Assembly: GCF_001514305.1 (NCBI RefSeq)
Contig: NZ_KQ949083.1
Location: forward strand, 1-64,000
DNA: 64,000 bases
Direction of reading: 5' to 3'
From: Streptomyces dysideae
GTDB lineage: Bacteria; Actinomycetota; Actinomycetes; Streptomycetales; Streptomycetaceae
Below are positions 37,260-46,432 of the stretch, one piece after another. A program made the translations under genes and the position numbers. Each line of letters begins with the position of its first letter. Position 1 is the first letter of the stretch. The notes below the pieces were generated by a model, which saw only the letters and a program-made list of their open reading frames with translations, did no database searches and was not told where the DNA came from.

Positions 37260-38024
37260 GTGCGCATCTTCGACCCCCACATCCACATGAACTCCCGCAG
37301 CACCGACGACTACGAGGCGATGTACGCGGACGGGGCCCGCGCCGCCGTCGAGCTCGTCTTCTGGATGGGCCGGCCCCGTACCTCGTCCGAGAGCTTCTAC
37401 GACTACTTCGACGCGCTGCTCGGCTGGGAGCCGTACCGCGCCACCCAGTTCGGCATCCAGCACTTCTGCACCAGCGCCCTCGACTCGATGACCCCCGAGG
37501 AGGACGAGGCGCTCGCCCGCCGGCTCCAGCTCGCCGTCGAGCACGGCCTGCCCGCCCTCGTGCACACCCCGCACCGCGACAAGGCCACCGGCACCCGGCG
37601 CACCCTGGACGTCGTACGGGAGTCGGGCATCGCCCCCGATCTCGTCGTCCTCGACCACCTCAACGAGCTCACCGTCGGCATGGTCCTCGACAGCGGCTGC
37701 TGGGCCGGGTTCTCGATGTACCCGAGGACCAAGATGAGCGAGGACCGCATGGTCGAGATCCTCAAGGACCACGGCACCCAGCGCGTCCTTGTCAACTCCG
37801 CCGCCGACAGGGGGCGTTCGGACCCGCTGAAGACCCGCAGGACCGCCGACGCGATGCTCGCCGCCGGGTTCGACGAGGCCGCGGTGGAGCGCGTGATGTG
37901 GAGCAACCCGGTCGCCTTCTACGGCCAGAGCGGACGCCTGGAAGTGGACCCCGCCCTCGACGAGCCCAAGCCGGACGACCAGTCGTCCTTCGAGGGCAAC
38001 TCCATCCGCCGCGGGGGAGTGTGA
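37260..38024 (+). CDS. eboB: TatD-like metal-dependent hydrolase EboB
   Basis: A 254-residue amidohydrolase-superfamily barrel. GTG 37260 follows AGGAAGAGGG and gives VRIFDPHIHMNSR, the H-x-H metal motif at the start of TatD/EboB proteins. Other motifs are FGIQHFC, LPALVHTPHRDK (His), VLDHLNELT (His) and LVNSAADRGRSDP (Asp near the C-terminus). EboB is a standard ebo component of unknown substrate. An upstream in-frame start within the truncated eboA would give a fusion protein, but the local ribosome binding site supports 37260. Confidence 0.85.
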   Translation: MRIFDPHIHMNSRSTDDYEAMYADGARAAVELVFWMGRPRTSSESFYDYFDALLGWEPYRATQFGIQHFCTSALDSMTPEEDEALARRLQLAVEHGLPALVHTPHRDKATGTRRTLDVVRESGIAPDLVVLDHLNELTVGMVLDSGCWAGFSMYPRTKMSEDRMVEILKDHGTQRVLVNSAADRGRSDPLKTRRTADAMLAAGFDEAAVERVMWSNPVAFYGQSGRLEVDPALDEPKPDDQSSFEGNSIRRGGV

Positions 38025-38031
38025 CCGTGCC

Positions 38032-39186
38032 ATGCGCTTCCTGCACCCGGACGGCACCACCGTCCACCTCGGCTACTGCAGCAACGTCCACCAGGCGGAG
38101 GACCTGAAGGGCGTCATCGCCCAACTCGCCGCCCACGCCGAGCCCGTGCGCGAGCGCCTCGGCGTCGACCGGCTCGGCATCGGGCTGTGGCTGGCCCGGG
38201 ACGTCGTCACCGAACTCACCGCCGACGAAGGGGCGTTGGACACGCTGAAGGCCGAACTGGGGGCACGCGGCCTGGAGACCGTCACCCTCAACGCCTTCCC
38301 CTACGCCGGCTTCCACCGCGAGGTCGTCAAGAATGACGTGTACGAACCCGACTGGGCGGACGAGGCACGCCTGGAGTACACCCTCGACTGCGCCCGCGTC
38401 CTCGCCGCCCTCCTCCCCGACGACGCCGACCGGGGGAGCGTGTCCACGCTGCCGCTGGCCTGGCGGGACCCGTGGCCCCGGGTGAGCGCCGAGGACGCCC
38501 GCCACGCCCTGGACCGGCTGACCACCGGCCTCGCGGCGCTGGAGGCGTGGACCGGACGCCGTATCCGGGTCGGCTTCGAACCTGAGCCCGGCTGTGTCGT
38601 GGAGACCGCCGCCCAGGCGGTACGGGAACTCGGCGGCCTCGACCCCGACCGGCTCGGCGTCTGCCTCGACGCCTGCCATCTCGCCGTCCAGTTCGAGCAC
38701 CCGGCCGCGGCCCTGCGACGGCTCGAGGACGCCGGGCTGCCCGTGGTGAAACTCCAGGCCTCCTGCGCCGTGGAGGCCGAGCACCCGGCGGACCCCGCCG
38801 CCCGCGCGGCCCTCCAGCGGCTCGCCGAACCCCGGTTCCTGCACCAGACACGCACACCGACAGCCAACGGGGTACTGGGCGTCGACGACCTCCCGGACGC
38901 CCTGGACGGCGACCTGCCCGACACCGGCCCGTGGCGCGTCCGTTTCCACGCCCCGCTGCACACCGAACCCGAACCCCCGCTGCGTACCACCACCGGCCAG
39001 CTCGACCACGTCCTCGCCGGACTGCTCGGCGGGCCCTCGGCCGACTGCGACCACATCGAGGTCGAGACCTACACCTGGTCCGTCCTCCCCGAGCCGCCCG
39101 CCGACCTGGTCGGCGGTATCGCCGCCGAACTCGCCTGGGTCCGCGACCGGTTGACCGGTCTCGGCCTCAAGGAGGACCCCTCATGA
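38032..39186 (+). CDS. eboE: Metabolite traffic protein EboE
   Basis: A 384-residue TIM-barrel protein. It begins with LHLGYCSNVH-type sequence (DGTTVHLGYCSNVHQAEDLK) and continues with LGIGLWLARDV, TLNAFPYAGFHREVVKNDVY and GFEPEPGCVVETA. LGVCLDACHLAVQFE follows, and the C-terminus has RFHAPLHTEP and DCDHIEVETYTWSVLP. This is the characteristic EboE layout. The ebo pathway is linked to transport of polyprenyl or aromatic metabolites in cyanobacteria and other bacteria. It starts 7 bases after eboB and overlaps the eboF remnant by ATGA. eboD is not seen in this window. Confidence 0.88.
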   Translation: MRFLHPDGTTVHLGYCSNVHQAEDLKGVIAQLAAHAEPVRERLGVDRLGIGLWLARDVVTELTADEGALDTLKAELGARGLETVTLNAFPYAGFHREVVKNDVYEPDWADEARLEYTLDCARVLAALLPDDADRGSVSTLPLAWRDPWPRVSAEDARHALDRLTTGLAALEAWTGRRIRVGFEPEPGCVVETAAQAVRELGGLDPDRLGVCLDACHLAVQFEHPAAALRRLEDAGLPVVKLQASCAVEAEHPADPAARAALQRLAEPRFLHQTRTPTANGVLGVDDLPDALDGDLPDTGPWRVRFHAPLHTEPEPPLRTTTGQLDHVLAGLLGGPSADCDHIEVETYTWSVLPEPPADLVGGIAAELAWVRDRLTGLGLKEDPS

Positions 39187-39282
39187 CCCGGCTCGTCGTC
39201 CTCGACATCGTGGGCCTCACCCCGGAACTGCTCCCGCACATGCCCGCGGTCGCCGCCCTCGGCGAACGCGGCTTCCAGGCGC
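39183..39282 (+). pseudogene. eboF: eboF-type phosphodiesterase/phosphatase, N-terminal stub
   Basis: Only ~33 residues remain: TRLVVLDIVGLTPELLPHMP, then AVAALGERGFQA. This is the N-terminus of the alkaline-phosphatase/nucleotide-pyrophosphatase family that follows eboE in ebo clusters (first metal Asp in VVLD). The ATG overlaps the eboE stop. After GFQA the sequence becomes the tail of an unrelated cytochrome P450, so a deletion removed more than 90% of the gene. Confidence 0.7.
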
Positions 39283-39416
39283 GCCGAACTCCGCGTCGGC
39301 CTGGCCACCCTCTTCGACCGCCTGCCGACCCTGCGCTGGCGGCCCCACCGGAGTCCCTCGCGCTCTCGACCAGTACGGTCCACGGGGTGCGCGGGCTGCC
39401 CGTCGCCTGGTCGTAA
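39283..39416 (+). pseudogene. Cytochrome P450 C-terminal remnant with frameshift
   Basis: AELRVGLATLFDRLPTLR is the start of the P450 L-helix region that follows the heme-Cys loop. A missing base near 39333 shifts the frame, after which LAAPPESLALSTSTVHGVRG and LPVAWS with a stop complete the typical P450 ending. The heme-binding Cys and everything before are absent. The piece is fused to the eboF stub. Confidence 0.75.
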
Positions 39417-39457
39417 CGGACCTGCCGGTGGTGGCCGGCGCTGGTATAGAGGCAGAT

Positions 39458-39967
39458 ATGACCACCATCACGCTCGCCCAGGGCGACATCACCCGCGAGA
39501 GCGCCGACGCGATCGTCAACGCCGCCAACTCCTCCCTCCTCGGCGGGGGAGGAGTCGACGGCGCGATCCACCGGCGCGGCGGCCCCGCGGTCCTCGAGGA
39601 GTGCCGGGCGCTCCGGGCCTCCCACTACGGCAAGGGCCTGGCCACGGGGAAGGCGGTGGCGACCACCGCCGGGAATCTGGACGCCCGTTGGGTGATCCAC
39701 ACGGTGGGCCCGGTCTTCAGCCAGTCCGAGGACCGCTCGGACCTGCTGGCCTCCTGCTACCGGGAATCGCTGCGGGTGGCCGACGAGTTGGGCGCCCGTA
39801 CGGTCGCGTTCCCCGCCGTCTCCGCCGGCATCTACGGATGGCCCATGGAGGACGCCGCCCGTATCGCGGTGGAGACCGTCCGAGCCACGGAGACCTCGGT
39901 CGAGGAGGTCAGGTTCGTCCTCTTCGACGAGCGGGCGTACGAGGCGTTCGCCGGGCGACTCCGCTGA
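39458..39967 (+). CDS. Macro-domain protein, probable O-acetyl-ADP-ribose deacetylase
   Basis: A 169-residue MacroD-type domain. It binds ADP-ribose through GDITRESADAIVNAANSSL and LGGGGVDGAIHRRGG, and a later WVIHTVGPVF and FPAVSAGIYGWP. The Asn-Asp-Gly pattern of active MacroD/YmdB hydrolases is present. Likely removes ADP-ribose from acidic residues or deacetylates O-acetyl-ADP-ribose. ATG 39458 is chosen as the first Met of the domain. It directly follows the ebo/P450 scar and stands alone. Confidence 0.9.
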   Translation: MTTITLAQGDITRESADAIVNAANSSLLGGGGVDGAIHRRGGPAVLEECRALRASHYGKGLATGKAVATTAGNLDARWVIHTVGPVFSQSEDRSDLLASCYRESLRVADELGARTVAFPAVSAGIYGWPMEDAARIAVETVRATETSVEEVRFVLFDERAYEAFAGRLR

Positions 39968-40260
39968 GGGCACCACGGCTGGTTCATCCTGTCGCGTCGG
40001 TGCGGGCCGCCTGATCCCCGGGCCACCGACGTGGGGCCGGGGGACCGAGCGGGCTCGCCCTCCCACGTAGTCACTCGCTCCGGCTGCCTTCTCACCAGCC
40101 GGAGGTAATGTTGTTCTGCCGGTCACACGAAGTGTCCCGTCGACCGCTTCCCGCTCCGGCAGCGCGACCGTGGCGGCTCGTCGCCACAGGGCCATCGGGC
40201 TTCGCCCGACGGAGGGCCGACCGGCACCTCCGCTGCCGTCGGCTCCAGGGTGGTGCGCGC

Positions 40261-41208
40261 GTGATCGTCACCCTCACCCCCAATCCCAGCCTGGACCGCA
40301 CCCTGGAGGTTCCGGACCTGCGGCTCGGCTCGGTCATCCGTGCCACCGGCAACCGTCTCGATCCGGGGGGCAAGGGCGTCAACATCTCCCGGGCGCTGGC
40401 CGCCAACGGTCACCGGACGGTGGCCGTCCTGCCCTGCGGCGGCACCGAGGGCGAACGGCTCGCCGAGCTGCTCGCCTCCGAGGGCGTCGAGGTGGTCACC
40501 GTCCCGATCGCCGACAGCGTCCGGGTCAACATCAGCGTCGTGGAGCCGGACGGCACCGTCACCAAGCTGAACGCGGCCGGCCCGTGGCTCTCCGCCTCCG
40601 AGATCGACGCGCTGGCCGCAGCCACCTGTGCCACCGCCAAGGGCGTCCGGTGGGTGGCTCTCGCCGGCAACCTGCCACCCGGCGCCCCCGTCGACCTCTA
40701 CGCACACCTGGTGTCGCGCCTGCGCGGCAGCGGGGCGCCGCGTATCGCCGTCGACTCCAGCGGCGCCCCGTTCGCCGCTGCCCTGTCCGCCGGTCCGGAT
40801 CTGGTCAAGCCCAACCGGGGCGAACTCGCCGAGGCCGCCGGGATGCCGGTGACCACGCTCGGCGAGGCCCTGACCGCGGCGAACGTGCTGCGTGCGCGTG
40901 GTGCCCGGACGGTACTGGCCAGTCTCGGCCCTGACGGTGCTCTGCTGGTCGGCGACTTCGCCGTGGTGCACGGGGAGCGGCACGTCGCCGAACCACGCAG
41001 CTCCGTCGGCGCCGGGGACGCTCTCCTCGCGGGGTACCTGGCGGCCCCCGCCGAGGGCCCCGCCGCCCTTGCCGAGGCCCTGGCCTGGGGTGCCGCCGCG
41101 GTGTCGCAGCCCGGCAGCGCCATGCCCGGACAGTGGGACCTGGACCGGTCGGCTGTCGTCGTGCGGCACCGCATCGATCCCGACCGCCTGCTCTCCGAAC
41201 GGAACTGA
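40261..41208 (+). CDS. fruK: 1-phosphofructokinase
   Basis: A 315-residue PfkB-family kinase making fructose-1,6-bisphosphate from fructose-1-phosphate delivered by the PTS. It shows LTPNPSLDRTLEVPDL, the GGKGVNISRALAANG nucleotide/sugar loop, KPNRGELAEAAG and the C-terminal catalytic motif SSVGAGDALLAGYLA (Asp base). GTG 40261 begins with the canonical VIVTLTPNP. It is the first gene of the fruK-IIA-IIBC operon. The 293 bases upstream contain no gene; a regulator is not next to it, unlike the fruR-fruK order I know from S. coelicolor. Confidence 0.93.
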   Translation: MIVTLTPNPSLDRTLEVPDLRLGSVIRATGNRLDPGGKGVNISRALAANGHRTVAVLPCGGTEGERLAELLASEGVEVVTVPIADSVRVNISVVEPDGTVTKLNAAGPWLSASEIDALAAATCATAKGVRWVALAGNLPPGAPVDLYAHLVSRLRGSGAPRIAVDSSGAPFAAALSAGPDLVKPNRGELAEAAGMPVTTLGEALTAANVLRARGARTVLASLGPDGALLVGDFAVVHGERHVAEPRSSVGAGDALLAGYLAAPAEGPAALAEALAWGAAAVSQPGSAMPGQWDLDRSAVVVRHRIDPDRLLSERN

Positions 41209-41209
41209 C

Positions 41210-41665
41210 ATGATGCCCGACCTCATCACCGCGGATTTCGTGGACCTCGACCTGCGGGCCGCAGACCGTCACGAGGCGGTCCGTTCCCTCGCCACCCGGC
41301 TCGCCGCCGACGGCCGTGTCACGGACCTCGACGGGTTCCTCGCCGACGCGCGGGACCGGGAGGAGCAGATGCCCACCGGTATCGAAGGGGGCATCGGCAT
41401 CCCACACGCCCGCTCCAGCCATGTCACGCTGCCCACACTCGCCTTCGGGCGCTGCGCCGAAGGCGTCGACTTCGGCGCCGCGGACGGCCCGGCGGACCTG
41501 GTCTTCCTGATCGCCGCGCCGGCCGGCGGTCACGCCGAGCACCTGGACATCCTGGCGTCGCTCGCCCGCCGCCTGGTGCACGCCTCCTTCAGGCAGGCAC
41601 TGCGCCAGGCCATGGACGCGCAGGCGGTCGTCGACCTCATCAATAAGGAGGTGGGCGGAAGATGA
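41210..41665 (+). CDS. Fructose PTS enzyme IIA
   Basis: A 151-residue PTS_EIIA_2 domain protein that passes phosphate from HPr to the IIB domain. The active His is at about residue 66 in GIGIPHARSSHV, and the PTGIEGG lead-in is typical. The start is one base after the fruK stop and the end overlaps the IIBC ATG by 4 bases, so the three genes are translationally linked. In many Streptomyces IIA is fused to IIBC; here it is separate. Confidence 0.92.
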   Translation: MMPDLITADFVDLDLRAADRHEAVRSLATRLAADGRVTDLDGFLADARDREEQMPTGIEGGIGIPHARSSHVTLPTLAFGRCAEGVDFGAADGPADLVFLIAAPAGGHAEHLDILASLARRLVHASFRQALRQAMDAQAVVDLINKEVGGR

Positions 41666-43218
41666 GGATCGTCGCTGTCACGGCGTGCCCGACCGGCATC
41701 GCCCACACCTATATGGCCGCCGAGGCCCTGGAGCAGGCCGCCGCCGACGCCGGGCACCAGATCGTGGTGGAGACCCAGGGCTCCGCCGGTGCGGTCAAGC
41801 TGACGGCCGCACAGATCGCGGCGGCCGACGCGGTGATCTTCGCGGCCGACACGGAGATCCAGGACCGGGAGCGATTTGCGGCCAAACCCATCGTGATCGC
41901 CCCCGTGAAACGCGCCATCAACAATCCGCGCGAGCTGATATCGCGGGCAGCGGAGGCCGCGGGTCCGGAGGGTGCCGCCGAGCACGTCACCGAAGGCGCC
42001 AGGGGCGACGAGACCGTCGGGGGCGAGGGGGACGACGGGACCGTAGGGGCCCGTGGAGCCGCGGTCGGCGGCCCCGCGCCCGGCGCACCCTCGGAGGGCG
42101 CCAAGGTCCACCCGGCCACCCGGTTGCGTCATTGGTTGATGACCGGAGTCAGCTACATGATTCCGTTCGTCGCCGCAGGCGGCATCCTGATCGCGCTCGC
42201 CTTCATGATCGGCGGTGCCGAGGTCGCCGTGAAAGTCGACGGCGGCACCTGGCAGGGGCAGACCTACCCCGAGGTCACCGACCTGTCCGAGCTGGTCGAC
42301 CGGGCCGGTTACGCGGGCGTGCTGTTCAAGATCGGCACGACGGCGTTCTCGATGCTGGTGCCGATCCTCTCCGGCTTCATCGCCTACGCCATCGCCGACC
42401 GGCCGGGCCTGGTACCCGGCGTGGTCTCCGGGCTGCTGGCCGTCGCGATCGGCGCGGGCTTCCTCGGCGGTCTGGCGGGCGGCCTGCTCGCCGGTGCGGT
42501 GGTGACGGCTCTACAGAGGATCCGCCTGCCGCGGGCGGCCGCGGGGGTCATGACCGTGGTCGGGATTCCGCTCGTGTCCACGTTGGTGATGGGCCTTCTG
42601 ATGATCATCGTCATCGGGGAGCCGATCGCCGCCGCGCAGCGCGGCCTCACCGACTGGCTGGACGGCCTGAGCGGGACCAACGCGATCCTGCTGGGCGCGC
42701 TGCTCGGCCTGATGATGGCTTTCGACATGGGCGGTCCGGTCAACAAGGTCGCGTACACCTTCGGCGTCGCCGGCCTGGCCAGCGGCGACCTGGAGGTGAT
42801 GGCCGCCGTCATGGCCGCGGGCATGGTGCCTCCGCTCGCCCTCGCCCTGGCCACGGTCGTGCGGCGGGCACTCTTCACCGACAGCGAGCGCAAGGCCGGG
42901 GAGGCCGCCTGGCTGCTGGGTGCCTCGTTCATCACGGAGGGGGCCATCCCGTTCGCGGCGGCCGACCCGCTGCGGGTCATCCCGTCGATCATGGCCGGGA
43001 GCGCCGTCACCGGAGCCCTGTCCATGGCTGTGGACGCCACCTCGCGTGCCCCGCACGGTGGCCTGTGGGTCATCGGTCTGATCGGCAGCCCCGTCCTCTA
43101 CCTGGCAGCCATCGCGGCGGGCGTGGTGGTCGGCGCGGCCTGTGTGCTCGTCGCCAAGCACTTCGGACAGCCCCTCCCCGAAGCGGCACCGGTGCGGCCC
43201 GGGACCGGCGGCCGGTGA
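41662..43218 (+). CDS. Fructose PTS enzyme IIBC
   Basis: A 518-residue membrane permease. The IIB domain (1-100) carries the phosphorylated Cys9 in VTACPTGIAHTYMAAEALE. An acidic/Gly-rich linker (about 105-150) precedes the IIC domain with ~9-10 membrane helices, including GVSYMIPFVAAGGILIALAF and MAFDMGGPVNKVAYTFGVAG, then FITEGAIPFAA, the substrate-binding loop typical of fructose IIC. It imports and phosphorylates fructose to fructose-1-phosphate. Confidence 0.94.
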   Translation: MRIVAVTACPTGIAHTYMAAEALEQAAADAGHQIVVETQGSAGAVKLTAAQIAAADAVIFAADTEIQDRERFAAKPIVIAPVKRAINNPRELISRAAEAAGPEGAAEHVTEGARGDETVGGEGDDGTVGARGAAVGGPAPGAPSEGAKVHPATRLRHWLMTGVSYMIPFVAAGGILIALAFMIGGAEVAVKVDGGTWQGQTYPEVTDLSELVDRAGYAGVLFKIGTTAFSMLVPILSGFIAYAIADRPGLVPGVVSGLLAVAIGAGFLGGLAGGLLAGAVVTALQRIRLPRAAAGVMTVVGIPLVSTLVMGLLMIIVIGEPIAAAQRGLTDWLDGLSGTNAILLGALLGLMMAFDMGGPVNKVAYTFGVAGLASGDLEVMAAVMAAGMVPPLALALATVVRRALFTDSERKAGEAAWLLGASFITEGAIPFAAADPLRVIPSIMAGSAVTGALSMAVDATSRAPHGGLWVIGLIGSPVLYLAAIAAGVVVGAACVLVAKHFGQPLPEAAPVRPGTGGR

Positions 43219-43455
43219 ACCTGCCCGCGGACCCGGTTTCGCCGGTCCCGTGCGGTGAGGTCATGCAGCCTCGGATGCTCGCGGGTTCACGACGGGACGG
43301 GCGGAGTATCGTGAAAAAGCGGACGTGTCGAGCACTAGCGGGTGCCGATGTCCAGCAGGCCGGCACCCCAGGTCGCGGGCACGCTCCGACCCCGACAGCG
43401 CATCGAGCCGTTCGGGGTCCTTCGCCCGGAGAGAGTCCGGAGAGGGGAGGTCTTC

Positions 43456-46377
43456 GTGCCGGATTTCTGGGGCACCCGAGACACCTTGTCCCGCGACCGT
43501 GAACTGTTCCTGGGGGGCGAGTCGGCCGTAACCGGCCTGCGCGCGCCGATCCTGAGTTCATGGCGGCGTTGCGCCTCCATGGGACTGTCGCCGGAGACCA
43601 TCGAACCTCCGTACCACGCGGACCTGGACATGGACAGCCGGCTCATCCGTGCGGCGGCGCCCGTGCTCGATCGGCTGGAATCCGAGGTGGCGGGCGCGCG
43701 CATGGGCGTGGTCCTCGCCGACCGGCACGGCGTGATCCTGCACTGCCGGGCCGATGAGAAGGCGCTGTACCGGCGCTTCGAGGTGGTTCGGCTCGCACCC
43801 GGCTTCACCTACTCCGAGGAGTACGTCGGCACCCACGGCATCGCCACGGCCTTGGAGGAGCGGCAGGATTTCCGCGTCTTCGGCGCCGAGCACTTTGCCA
43901 ACAGCCTGCGGCCCTTCGTGTCGTTGGGCGCCGTCGTCCGCGACCCGCTCAGCGGAAGCCTCGAAGGCGTGGTCGGTCTCACCTCCGGGTGCGCCGACGC
44001 CAATCCGGCCATGGCGTCCCGGGTCCGTAAGGCGGCCGAGGCCATCGCGCTGCGGCTGCTGGAGCAGCGTACGGAACGGGAGCGTGCCCTGCTCCAGGAG
44101 GCGCTGCAGGTCGAGCGCCGTGTACAGGTGGCGATGGCGGACATGACGCAGACCCCGCCCGGCCCGTACGGCCCACCCGTTTCGTCCCTCACCGACAGTG
44201 ACCGGAAAGTCCTGCGGGAGAAGGCCACGGAGCTCATTTCAGCGGCCCCCGACACCGCGGTGCGGGTGCCGCTGTCCGGAGACCGTGTGGCCGCGCTCGT
44301 GTGCCGTCCTGTTGCGGGGGCCCTGGGCGAGGAGGGTGTGGCGGTCAGGCTCAGCTTTGTCGGCGACGCACCAGGGCATCGTCCGGTGACGGTGCCGGAC
44401 GGGACCGGCAGTGCCTCGACGGGCGGCACACGGGCGGACGGCGCACCGACGGCGATGCTTTCGCCTCCCACTCCGGACGGGCCCCGGGAGGCAGCCCCAC
44501 CGGCCCAGGCGGCGGGTGAGGAGTCACCGGGTCACGAGGAGCCGGCGGACGGAGACGTACCGGGCGTCCCGGTGGACAGGGCGCCGACAGGGCAGGGGCC
44601 CGCTGAGGGCGCGGTGACGGATGCCCCCGTCGAGTGGCTGCTGGCGGTCGGCCAACCGGAGATGGGGCGGCTCGCGATGGCCGCGCGAGAGCGCCTCGAA
44701 CTGCTGTACGACGCAAGTATCCGCATCGGCACCACGCTGGACGTCACGCGGACCGCGGAGGAACTGGCCGAGGTGGTCGTCCCGCGGTTCGCCGACATCG
44801 TCACGGTCGATCTGCTGGAGCCCGTGCTGCGCGGAGACGAAGCCCTCGTCCCGGATACGCCACTGCAGCGGGCGGCGCTCGGCGCCCACCACGCCGACCC
44901 GCCGTTCCGCCCGGCCGGCAAACGGATCAGCTTCGCCTCTTCCGCACCGCAGGCCCGATGCTTCGCCGAGGGGCTGGCGGTCCTCGAACCGGATGTGCGC
45001 GCCGTTCCCGAATGGCTGGCCCAGGACCCCGGCCGCGTCCAGCAGCTCGTGGAGTACGGCATCCACTCCCTCATCGCCGTCCCGCTGCGTACCCGCAGGG
45101 TGACGCTGGGGCTCACGACCTTCTACCGCTGCCGGGATTCCCGGCCCTTCGAGGAGGACGACCTGCACCTGGCGGAGGAGCTCATCGCCCGCGTCGCCAT
45201 CTGTGTCGACAACGCCCGCCGCTTCACCCGCGAGCAGACCGTCGCCCTCACCCTGCAGCGGAGCCTGCTGCCGGGCGTCCTCCCGGAACAGACCGCGGTC
45301 GAGGTCGCCCATCGGTACCTGCCCGCCCAGATCGCCGTGGGCGGGGTGGGCGGCGACTGGTTCGACGTCATCCCGCTGTCCGGGGCGCGCGTCGCCCTGG
45401 TCGTCGGCGACGTCGTCGGACACGGCCTGCACGCCGCCGTCACCATGGGGCGGCTGCGCACCGCGGTCCACAACTTCGCCACCCTGGACCTGGCCCCCGA
45501 CGAGCTTCTCGGCCGCCTCGACGACCTGGTCATCACCCTGGGCCAGGAAGGAACGCTCCGACCGGGCGGGGACTACATCATCGGTGCCACCTGTCTGTAC
45601 GCGGTGTACGACCCGGTCTCCCAGCGGTGCACGGTGGCCCGAGCCGGCCACCCCCCGCCCGCGGTGGTCGACCCCGACGGCGCCGTCCACTTCCCGGACC
45701 TGCCGGCCGGCCCTCCCCTCGGCCTGGGCGGCCTTCCCTTCGAGTCCGCCGAACTGCAGCTGCCGGAGGGCAGCCAGCTGGTCCTCTACACCGACGGACT
45801 CATCGAGGACCGCGACCTGGACATCGACGTGGCCCTCGAACGGCTGCGGGCTGCCTTGTCCCACGCCGACCGGGCTCCCGAACAGACCTGTGAGTCGGTG
45901 CTGCGAGTCCTGCCCGGCCCCGGCTCCACCGACGACGTGACCTTGCTCGTCGCCCGCACCCGCGCCCTCAGCGCCGACCACACCGCATGCTGGGACGTGC
46001 CCACCGACCCGGCGGCGATCTCCGCCGTCCGTGAGGCCGCCGTCCGACAGCTGACGGCATGGGGCCTGGAGGACTGCGCCTTCACCACGGAACTCGTGCT
46101 CAGCGAGCTGGCAACGAACGCCATCCGGCACGCCACCGGGCCCGTCCAGGTCCGTCTGCTCCGCGACCGGGTGCTCATCTGTGAGGTCTCCGACGGCAGC
46201 AGTACCTCCCCCCACCTCCGCCAGGCCGCAGCGACCGACGAGGGCGGGCGCGGCCTGTTCCTCGTCGCCCAACTCGCCCAGCGCTGGGGAACCCGCTACA
46301 CCCCGCGGGGCAAGGTCATCTGGGCCGAGCAGCCCCTGTCCCCCACACCGGCACCTCTCGAACTGTCGTCCTGGTGA
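43456..46377 (+). CDS. GAF-PP2C(SpoIIE)-HATPase multidomain signalling phosphatase
   Basis: A 973-residue soluble sensor. GTG 43456 has AGGGGAGG five bases upstream. Residues ~20-220 resemble the GAF-type sensor of sigma54 activators such as AcoR (SWRRCASMGLSPE... GTHGIATALEERQDFRVFGAEHF). A Pro/Ala-rich linker (~300-400) leads to a second GAF domain (~410-600). The PP2C/SpoIIE serine phosphatase (~610-840) has GGVGGDWFDV and VVGDVVGHGLHAA metal motifs, and VLYTDGLIEDR. A C-terminal RsbW-like HATPase domain (~855-965) shows ELVLSELATNAIRHA and GRGLFLV. One chain thus contains the phosphatase and the anti-sigma-type kinase of a partner-switching pathway. The target is unknown. Confidence 0.9.
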   Translation: MPDFWGTRDTLSRDRELFLGGESAVTGLRAPILSSWRRCASMGLSPETIEPPYHADLDMDSRLIRAAAPVLDRLESEVAGARMGVVLADRHGVILHCRADEKALYRRFEVVRLAPGFTYSEEYVGTHGIATALEERQDFRVFGAEHFANSLRPFVSLGAVVRDPLSGSLEGVVGLTSGCADANPAMASRVRKAAEAIALRLLEQRTERERALLQEALQVERRVQVAMADMTQTPPGPYGPPVSSLTDSDRKVLREKATELISAAPDTAVRVPLSGDRVAALVCRPVAGALGEEGVAVRLSFVGDAPGHRPVTVPDGTGSASTGGTRADGAPTAMLSPPTPDGPREAAPPAQAAGEESPGHEEPADGDVPGVPVDRAPTGQGPAEGAVTDAPVEWLLAVGQPEMGRLAMAARERLELLYDASIRIGTTLDVTRTAEELAEVVVPRFADIVTVDLLEPVLRGDEALVPDTPLQRAALGAHHADPPFRPAGKRISFASSAPQARCFAEGLAVLEPDVRAVPEWLAQDPGRVQQLVEYGIHSLIAVPLRTRRVTLGLTTFYRCRDSRPFEEDDLHLAEELIARVAICVDNARRFTREQTVALTLQRSLLPGVLPEQTAVEVAHRYLPAQIAVGGVGGDWFDVIPLSGARVALVVGDVVGHGLHAAVTMGRLRTAVHNFATLDLAPDELLGRLDDLVITLGQEGTLRPGGDYIIGATCLYAVYDPVSQRCTVARAGHPPPAVVDPDGAVHFPDLPAGPPLGLGGLPFESAELQLPEGSQLVLYTDGLIEDRDLDIDVALERLRAALSHADRAPEQTCESVLRVLPGPGSTDDVTLLVARTRALSADHTACWDVPTDPAAISAVREAAVRQLTAWGLEDCAFTTELVLSELATNAIRHATGPVQVRLLRDRVLICEVSDGSSTSPHLRQAAATDEGGRGLFLVAQLAQRWGTRYTPRGKVIWAEQPLSPTPAPLELSSW

Positions 46378-46432
46378 TCCCTCCCTCCAGGCCGCGTCCG
46401 AGGGGCCGCCACAGCAAGAGGTGAAGCACATC

